Positions 31,221 to 36,806 of a stretch of 36,806 bases of DNA are shown in pieces (positions within the stretch are counted from its first letter, which is position 1; every line of letters starts with the position of its first letter). A program made the position numbers and the translations under genes. Source of the DNA: JBDTNQ01 sp039933635 (lineage in GTDB: Bacteria > Acidobacteriota > Vicinamibacteria > Vicinamibacterales > SCN-69-37); assembly GCA_039933635.1 (NCBI GenBank), contig JBDTNQ010000033.1, positions 1 through 36,806 on the forward strand, in the 5' to 3' direction. A model generated the notes under the pieces. The model was not told the DNA's origin. It saw nothing but the letters and a program-made list of their open reading frames with translations, and ran no database searches.

Positions 31221-34157
31221 TCACTGTCCGTGACATTTCTTGTATTTCTTGCCGCTTCCGCAGTAGCACGGGTCGTTGCGGCCAATCTTCGGCTCATCCC
31301 GCCGCACGGTGTGCACCTCGGCATCATCCCCGCCCACGCGCGCGGGGCGGGGAGGGGCAGAGGATGCGGCCTTGCGCGGCGGGAGAGCGGGAGCGGAGGC
31401 CCCGCCGCTGAGCGTCGTCTGCACGGGACGACGAGGCGGGGGAGGCGGTTGTGGAGGCGCCGGCACGGCCCCGGACTCGGTCTCCTGCATCACGGGGCGC
31501 AGCCGCCACAGGTACCGCACCATCTCGTCATCGATGCGATCCTTCATGGCCTGAAACAGCGTGAAGCTTTCCTTCTTGTATTCGACCAGCGGGTCGCGCT
31601 GACCGTAGCCGCGAAGGCCGATGCCTTCCTTCAGGTGATCGAGGCTGTACAGGTGATCCTTCCATTGCGCGTCGACGATTTGCAGCATGAAGTCGCGCTC
31701 CACGCGCCGCAGAATCGACGCATCCGGCAGGAGCGCCTCTTTCTCCTCGTAGGTCTTCACGGCGAGCCCGTAGATCGCATCGACCATCTCGTCCTGGCTC
31801 ATTTCCGTGAGGTTGAGTGCTTCGATCTGCTCCGGCTCGAAGGCGAACAGTTCCGCCGCCCCGCGCGCGAGGCCGCCGAGATCCCACTCCTGAGGCTCCT
31901 GGTCCTTGTGGGCGTGCGTGTCGACGAGGTTCTGGGTGAGATCCTCGGCCAGCGTCATCACGTACTGACGCGAATCGACGACTTCGGTCTCGTCCAGCTT
32001 GATGGCGCCCTCGAGCAGTTCACGTCGCAGCGTGTAGATGTTCTCGCGCTGCTTGTTCATGACGTCGTCGTACTCGAGCAGGTGTTTGCGGGTGGCGAAG
32101 TTCTGCGCCTCGACCTGCTTCTGCGCGCGTTCGATCGCCTTGGTTACCATGCCGTGTTCGATCGGCACGCCCTCTTCCATGCCCAGGCGCTGCATCAGAC
32201 CGGCAATACGTTCGGACCCGAAGATGCGCATCAGGTCGTCTTCGAGTGACAGGAAGAATCGCGACGAGCCCGGGTCGCCCTGACGGCCGGCGCGACCGCG
32301 CAACTGGTTGTCGATGCGCCGCGCCTCGTGCCGCTCGGTGCCGATGATGTGGAGCCCGCCCGCCTTGACGACTTCCTCGTGCTCCGCGTCTGTCTGGCGC
32401 TTCAGATCCGCGTAGATCTGTTCGTACGCCGCGCGAGGCACGCGATAGAAGCCTTCGAGATGGTAGAAATTGATGAACTCCTCGTCGTCGACGAACTTTT
32501 CCTGCCCCTTCGGGAGGCGTTCGGCGATGGACTCGGCCAGCGCCTGTTGCCGCGCCATGAACTCCGGGTTGCCGCCAAGCAGGATGTCTGTCCCGCGGCC
32601 GGCCATGTTGGTCGCAATCGTGACCGCGCCCATCCGTCCGGCCTGCGCCACGATTTCGGCTTCCTGCGCGTGGTACTTCGCGTTGAGCACGACGTGCTTG
32701 ATGCCGCGCCGGCGGAGCATCCCGCCAAGCCGCTCGGACTTCTCGATGGACACCGTCCCGACGAGCGTCGGCCGATGACCTTCCTGCTTCGTCACCACGT
32801 CGTTCAGGATCGCTTCGAACTTTTCCTTCTCGGTGCGATAGACGCTGTCCGGCTCTTCCTTGCGCGCCAGGGGGCGGTTGGACGGGACGACGATGACGTC
32901 GAGGTTGTAGATCTTGGCGAATTCCTCGGCTTCGGTCTCGGCCGTGCCGGTCATGCCCGAAAGCTTCTTGTACTTCCGGAAGTAGTTCTGGAAGGTGATG
33001 GTGGCGAGGGTCTGGTTCTCGCGCTCGATTTTGACTTTTTCCTTCGCCTCGACGGCCTGGTGGAGTCCGTCGCTCCACCGGCGTCCCGGCATCAACCGGC
33101 CGGTGAATTCGTCGACGATCACCACCTGACCGTCCTTGATCATGTAGTCGACGTCGAGTCGGAAGATCGAGTGGGCTCGCAGCCCCTGCTGCACGTGATG
33201 AAGCAGCGGCATGTTGACGGGATCGTAGAGCCCTCCGGAGTCGGGCACGAGCCGATGCGCGAGCAGCTTCTCGGCCTTCACCATGCCGCTCTCGGTCAAC
33301 TGGACGGTCTTGTGTTTCTCGTCGACGAGGTAGTCGCCGGTGGTTTCGAGGGCTTCGCGGTCCTCGGACCGCACGTTCCCCTGCGTCACCGCGCCCGGCG
33401 TCAGTCTTGGGATGATCCGGTCGACCTCGTAATAGAGATCGGTCGATTCCTCAGCGGGACCCGAAATGATGAGCGGCGTGCGTGCTTCGTCGATCAGGAT
33501 GCTGTCGACCTCGTCGACGATCGCGAAGTGGTGCCCGCGCTGCACGAACTGCGCGAGGTCGAACTTCATGTTGTCGCGGAGGTAGTCGAATCCGAACTCG
33601 TTGTTGGTGCCGTACGTGATGTCCGACGCGTAGGCGACCTGACGCTCCGCATCGTTCAACTCGTGCTGTACCACGCCGACGCTCATCCCGAGAAACCGGA
33701 AGATGCGCCCCATCCATTCCGAGTCGCGACGCGCCAGGTAGTCGTTCACGGTGACCACGTGCACGCCCTTGCCGGCCAGCGCGTTCAGGTAGGCGGGGAG
33801 GGTGGCGACGAGGGTCTTGCCTTCGCCGGTTTTCATCTCGGCGATGCGGCCACCGTGCAGCACCATGCCGCCGATCAGCTGGACATCGAAGTGCCGCATG
33901 TTCAGCACGCGGCGCCCGGCTTCGCGCACCACGGCAAATGCCTCCGGCAGAACCGCGTCCAGCGACTCGCCGGTGCCATCTCCGCCGTTGCCACGAACGC
34001 GACGGCGTAGTTCTTCGGTCTTTTCCCGCAGCGCCGCGTCGCTGAGGCCGGTCAAAGACGATTCGAGCGCATTGATGGTGGCCACCATGGGCCGAATGCG
34101 CTTCAGTTCGCGTTCGTTCTGAGTACCGATGACTTTGGCGAGGAGCGTGTTGATCAT
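31221..34157 (-). CDS. secA: Preprotein translocase ATPase SecA
   Basis: SecA drives unfolded preproteins through SecYEG using ATP. The 978-residue protein has NBD1 with Walker A GEGKT (111-115) and the DEVDSILIDEARTPL block (DEVD 215-218). The preprotein cross-linking domain, NBD2 with VTIATNMAGRGTDI, and the helical scaffold domain follow. After a Pro/Ala-rich linker, the C-terminus carries a SecB- and lipid-binding zinc motif: C964, C966, C975 and H976. A good sigma-70 promoter lies 72 nt upstream. guaB follows it. Confidence 0.97.
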   Translation of the reverse strand: MINTLLAKVIGTQNERELKRIRPMVATINALESSLTGLSDAALREKTEELRRRVRGNGGDGTGESLDAVLPEAFAVVREAGRRVLNMRHFDVQLIGGMVLHGGRIAEMKTGEGKTLVATLPAYLNALAGKGVHVVTVNDYLARRDSEWMGRIFRFLGMSVGVVQHELNDAERQVAYASDITYGTNNEFGFDYLRDNMKFDLAQFVQRGHHFAIVDEVDSILIDEARTPLIISGPAEESTDLYYEVDRIIPRLTPGAVTQGNVRSEDREALETTGDYLVDEKHKTVQLTESGMVKAEKLLAHRLVPDSGGLYDPVNMPLLHHVQQGLRAHSIFRLDVDYMIKDGQVVIVDEFTGRLMPGRRWSDGLHQAVEAKEKVKIERENQTLATITFQNYFRKYKKLSGMTGTAETEAEEFAKIYNLDVIVVPSNRPLARKEEPDSVYRTEKEKFEAILNDVVTKQEGHRPTLVGTVSIEKSERLGGMLRRRGIKHVVLNAKYHAQEAEIVAQAGRMGAVTIATNMAGRGTDILLGGNPEFMARQQALAESIAERLPKGQEKFVDDEEFINFYHLEGFYRVPRAAYEQIYADLKRQTDAEHEEVVKAGGLHIIGTERHEARRIDNQLRGRAGRQGDPGSSRFFLSLEDDLMRIFGSERIAGLMQRLGMEEGVPIEHGMVTKAIERAQKQVEAQNFATRKHLLEYDDVMNKQRENIYTLRRELLEGAIKLDETEVVDSRQYVMTLAEDLTQNLVDTHAHKDQEPQEWDLGGLARGAAELFAFEPEQIEALNLTEMSQDEMVDAIYGLAVKTYEEKEALLPDASILRRVERDFMLQIVDAQWKDHLYSLDHLKEGIGLRGYGQRDPLVEYKKESFTLFQAMKDRIDDEMVRYLWRLRPVMQETESGAVPAPPQPPPPPRRPVQTTLSGGASAPALPPRKAASSAPPRPARVGGDDAEVHTVRRDEPKIGRNDPCYCGSGKKYKKCHGQ

Positions 34158-34228
34158 GCGAGGGATCCGCCGGCTGCCTGAGACACATCGCCTACGGACG
34201 CGCCCACAGCGCCAGGGGGATTCGTACG

Positions 34229-34257
34229 ATTCTACGGAATGGCCGCAGACAGTTCAA
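34229..34257 (-). promoter_or_regulatory. Sigma-70 promoter of secA
   Basis: On the minus strand TTGAAC (34252-34257) is followed after exactly 17 nt by TAGAAT (34229-34234). Transcription would start near 34222, leaving a leader of about 65 nt before the secA ATG at 34157. Confidence 0.6.
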
Positions 34258-34296
34258 CCTGCGCGCCCGACCATGATGTTCGGGAACTTCAGGTAA

Positions 34297-35202
34297 TCAG
34301 GGCCTGGCGAGGAAGCGCAGCGGGTTGATCTGCTGCCCGTTCAGGAGAATCTCGTAGTGCAGATGGGGGCTCGTCGCGCGTCCCGTCGCGCCGACGTAGC
34401 CGACGACGTCGCCACGGTGGACTTCCTGGCCAGGGCGCACGGAGAATCCGGACAGGTGGCCAAATCGCGTCGAGATCCCGAAGCCGTGGTTGACAAGCAC
34501 CGCGTTGCCGTAGGCGCCGTTGTAGGCCGCGGACTCAACCGTCCCATCAGCCGTCGCACGAACCGGCGTGCCCTTGTCGGCCGCGATATCCAGTCCGGGA
34601 TGGAAATCGGGCCCCCCGTCGAACGGATCCTTGCGGTTGCCGAAACCCGACGATAACCACCCCGCCAGCGGCCAGATCGACGGCACCGCTCGCGCCAGCG
34701 CCTGCTGTCCCTCGACCTTGTTCTTGACCGACGCCAGGCGTCCCTCGAGCGCGCCGAGGAGGCCTTTGAGCACACCGATGGTCGTGTCCGGGGACTGTGA
34801 TGGCGTGACGGCCGCTGCGGCCGCTGACGGTGACACGGCAGCGCCGCCGGCCGCCCTGGAGCGAATCACCGCGGGTAAACGATCGAGTGCCTGCTTGGCC
34901 GCGGGGTCGAGTTCAGCCTGCGTGCCGAGCTGGGTCAGCGCTGATTGCAACGATGAAATCTGGTCCGCCAACTCCCCGGTCGCCGACCTGTAGCTGTCGT
35001 TCTCGATTTTGAGGCTTTCGTTGGCCAGCCGCAACGATTCGAGCTCAACCGGGTCCGAGTTGCTGGCGCCGAGACCAATTAAGAGCGGCACCAAGCAGAG
35101 CCCGGCCAGCACGGCTACGGCCGTCCGTCGCGCCAGCGTGAGGCGACGAACCGCGCCAGTATTGCGGTTGGCGATGAGAATTGTGTAACGGGGTGATCGC
35201 AT
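34297..35202 (-). CDS. Membrane-anchored M23 (LytM-type) peptidase
   Basis: The 301-residue protein has a short cytoplasmic N-terminus, one membrane helix (about 27-46), a coiled coil (about 52-95) and a C-terminal M23 peptidase domain (about 190-297). The zinc ligands of active M23 enzymes are present: H201 and D205 (DFHPGLDIA) and HxH at H280 and H282 (SPHLHYE); H249 (FGHL) is the likely catalytic histidine. It should cleave peptidoglycan cross-bridge peptides or, as in EnvC/NlpD relatives, activate amidases. The intact ligands favour a real peptidase. An extended -10 element lies upstream. Confidence 0.88.
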   Translation of the reverse strand: MRSPRYTILIANRNTGAVRRLTLARRTAVAVLAGLCLVPLLIGLGASNSDPVELESLRLANESLKIENDSYRSATGELADQISSLQSALTQLGTQAELDPAAKQALDRLPAVIRSRAAGGAAVSPSAAAAAVTPSQSPDTTIGVLKGLLGALEGRLASVKNKVEGQQALARAVPSIWPLAGWLSSGFGNRKDPFDGGPDFHPGLDIAADKGTPVRATADGTVESAAYNGAYGNAVLVNHGFGISTRFGHLSGFSVRPGQEVHRGDVVGYVGATGRATSPHLHYEILLNGQQINPLRFLARP

Positions 35203-35232
35203 CGGTTGGGTGGTGAAACTAGTTGCGAACCC

Positions 35233-35248
35233 CCCGGCAGCGGCCGGG
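35233..35248. repeat. Stem-loop upstream of the M23 peptidase gene
   Basis: CCCGGC-AGCG-GCCGGG forms a perfect 6-bp stem in the presumed leader of the M23 peptidase gene, just before the start codon region. It could influence translation or end transcription from the yifB-like gene; no T-tract is seen. Confidence 0.4.
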
Positions 35249-35259
35249 AAAGCTCACGA

Positions 35260-35268
35260 AATTTAGCA
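35260..35268 (-). promoter_or_regulatory. Putative extended -10 of the M23 peptidase gene
   Basis: The minus strand reads TGCTAAATT, a TGn extension plus TAAATT (35260-35265). No -35 at the right distance is obvious, as is common for extended -10 promoters. Confidence 0.35.
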
Positions 35269-35294
35269 CAGAAGTCATCTCAGGCCCCGAAAAA

Positions 35295-36806
35295 TCACGC
35301 CGTCTGTTCCCCGTCGTACAGGCGAAACTGCAAAGCTTCTGCCACGTGGGCAGCCCCCAGGGACGATTCACCGCCTAAATCGGCAATTGTGCGGGCCACC
35401 CGCAGAATCCGGCACGCCGCGCGTGCACTGAGGTGAAACCGGTTGACGGCCCGCGCGAGGAGGGCCTCGGCTTCCGCGTCGGCAAGCCGACACGTCCGCT
35501 CGAGGTCACGGCCGGCCAGTCGCCCATTCAGACGTCCGGTACGGTCAAGTTGTTTGCGCCTCGCCTGGAGGACCCTCGCCCGGACCGCGGCCGATGGCTC
35601 AGAACGTGCGCCAGAGGCACGCAGATCCGCCCATGGGACGGCTGGGATCTCCACCGACATGTCGAAGCGGTCACGCAGGGGGCCCGTGAGCCGCTGCCGG
35701 TATCGCTCAACGGATCCGGGCGGACAGGTGCACGGCCGTTGGCCGGTGCCGTGAAACCCGCACGGGCAGGGATTCATCGCGCCGACGACCATGACCTCCG
35801 CCGGAAAGATTGCGGTTCTGTTCGCCCGCGCAATATGCACGACACCATCCTCGATCGGCTGCCTCAGCGTCTCCAGCACCCGTCGTCCAAACTCGGGTAA
35901 CTCGTCGAGAAACAGCACACCACCGGTCGCCAGGCTGAGCTCACCGGGCCGCGGCAGACTCCCGCCCCCGACAAGCGCCGCCTGCGAGCACGTGTGGTGC
36001 GGCGCCCGGAAGGGACGCCGGGTCAGTAAACCGTAGCCTGGGGGGAGGAGGCCGGCGATGGAGTGAATGCTGGTGACGAGCAGCGCTTCATCGAATTCCA
36101 GCGGTGGCAGAATCCCCGGGAGCCGGCGCGCCATCATGGTTTTGCCCGAACCTGGCGGTCCACACATGAGCAGGTGGTGCCCACCAGCGGCCGCAATCTC
36201 CAACGCCCGTCGTCCTGCAACCTGTCCCCGCACGTCAGCGAGGTCGTCGCCAGCCTGATCTGGTGGCTCGGCCGGACGCGGGCCGTCAGCGGCGATCCGG
36301 CCTCTGGGCTCGATCAGGGCCTGGGCGGCCTCAACGAGCGATCGAACCGGGCAGAGGCGAAGGCCCCGCACGATCGCCGCTTCAGGTTCGTTGGCCGCAG
36401 GGAAGATCAGCGGCTCGTTGCGCTGGCGAGCAGCGACGGCGATCGGCAACAGGCCGGTCATTGCGGGCACACTGCCGTCGAGCGACAGGCCCCCGACGAT
36501 CGTGCACGCGGACGGGTCCCGATGGGGTAGCACACCAGACGCGGCGAGAATGCCGAGCGCGATGGGTAGATCGAACGCCGCGCCAACCTTTCGTACGTCG
36601 GCGGGCGCCAGACTGACGGTCACACGATCGACCGGAAATGGAAACCCACAGTTTCGAATCGCCGTCCTTACCCGGTCCCGGCTTTCCCTCACCGTCGCAT
36701 CCGGCAACCCCACCATCGTCACGCCAGGGAGTCCAGGAGAGACGTCGACCTCGACGATGACCTTCACGGCGTCGACGCCGAGGACGGCCGCCGCGTACAA
36801 CCGGGC
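35295..36806 (-). CDS. YifB/ComM-type magnesium-chelatase-like AAA+ ATPase (5' end cut by window edge)
   Basis: The visible 503 codons cover nearly the whole protein. The order is an N-terminal LonC-like region (AAAVLGVDAVKVIVEVDVSPGLPGVTMVGLPD), Walker A GPPGSGKT (about 214-221, counted from the TTG at 36800), Walker B GGVLFLDELPEF, the NPCPCGFHG cysteine loop with CTCPPG, and the C-terminal RAACRILRVARTIADL. ComM, a member of this family, is a hexameric helicase that aids branch migration in natural transformation. The frame is open to the edge (A-R-L-Y-A). Relatives begin MLARVYSAAVLG, so the true start lies about two codons outside. Confidence 0.92.
   Translation of the reverse strand, partial: ARLYAAAVLGVDAVKVIVEVDVSPGLPGVTMVGLPDATVRESRDRVRTAIRNCGFPFPVDRVTVSLAPADVRKVGAAFDLPIALGILAASGVLPHRDPSACTIVGGLSLDGSVPAMTGLLPIAVAARQRNEPLIFPAANEPEAAIVRGLRLCPVRSLVEAAQALIEPRGRIAADGPRPAEPPDQAGDDLADVRGQVAGRRALEIAAAGGHHLLMCGPPGSGKTMMARRLPGILPPLEFDEALLVTSIHSIAGLLPPGYGLLTRRPFRAPHHTCSQAALVGGGSLPRPGELSLATGGVLFLDELPEFGRRVLETLRQPIEDGVVHIARANRTAIFPAEVMVVGAMNPCPCGFHGTGQRPCTCPPGSVERYRQRLTGPLRDRFDMSVEIPAVPWADLRASGARSEPSAAVRARVLQARRKQLDRTGRLNGRLAGRDLERTCRLADAEAEALLARAVNRFHLSARAACRILRVARTIADLGGESSLGAAHVAEALQFRLYDGEQTA

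Noticed and set aside
32328..34010. 560-codon open frame on the plus strand
   Set aside because: Antisense to secA; its composition (His-, Arg- and Val-rich) is typical of a shadow frame.
36798..36800. TTG as the true start of the YifB-like gene
   Set aside because: The frame stays open to the edge with codons for A-R before L-Y-A-A-A, matching the MLARVYSAA start of relatives, so the real start is just outside.

Overview
This is a GC-rich bacterial chromosomal segment, densely packed with mostly housekeeping genes. Single-chain gcvP, a GcvT-H-P cluster, a secA-guaB pair, a type A RNase P RNA and secreted amidohydrolase and MBL-fold enzymes suggest an Acidobacteriota-like genome, perhaps of the Vicinamibacteria. 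That placement is inference from gene style; no 16S or other phylogenetic marker was analysed. I saw no insertion sequence, prophage, CRISPR array or tRNA gene.

Layout. 1-4456: a GlpD-like FAD oxidoreductase running off the left edge (minus), a divergent flavin-binding PPOX-family protein, a SAM methyltransferase coupled to dapF by an ATGA overlap, and a convergent DUF4398-like lipoprotein (minus). 4521-6802: radC overlapping larC, then a small unknown gene (minus). 7034-15915: a plus-strand run of metG, tatD, a long-chain polyprenyl diphosphate synthase, ligA, an HtrA/Deg protease and an NtrC-type response regulator; the last three are joined by 4-nt overlaps. 15957-16430: rnpB, the RNase P RNA, found from its conserved core and a 14-bp P1 helix. 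16461-18674: an exported amidohydrolase and an NDP-sugar epimerase. 18675-19276: the only long gap, with small stem-loops and a sigma-54-type -24/-12 promoter. 19277-21500: a tightly coupled cassette of a ComEA-like helix-hairpin-helix protein, a GspH/FimT pseudopilin, an 84-residue protein, and a stand-alone AAA+ enhancer-binding-protein homologue whose GAFTGA loop is destroyed. 21748-21963: a cold-shock protein. 22252-26636: gcvT-gcvH-gcvP. 26693-29664: an MBL-fold hydrolase, the fused NAD(P)HX repair enzyme and tsaE. 29672-36806 (all minus): guaB, secA, an M23 peptidase and a YifB/ComM-type ATPase cut by the right edge.

How the parts connect. Most of the window is basic metabolism and information processing: glycine cleavage, lysine/peptidoglycan precursor synthesis, isoprenoid quinone side chains, NAD(P)HX repair, GTP synthesis, protein export, DNA ligation and tRNA processing. 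The most unusual part is the 19.2-21.5 kb cassette. It pairs a competence/pseudopilin module with a sigma-54-style promoter and an AAA+ regulator that has lost the sigma-54 contact loop. YifB/ComM, which is linked to natural transformation in some bacteria, lies at the right edge, but this may be coincidence. A second theme is the number of -10-like hexamers placed only about 8-25 nt before start codons, which suggests many leaderless or short-leader mRNAs.
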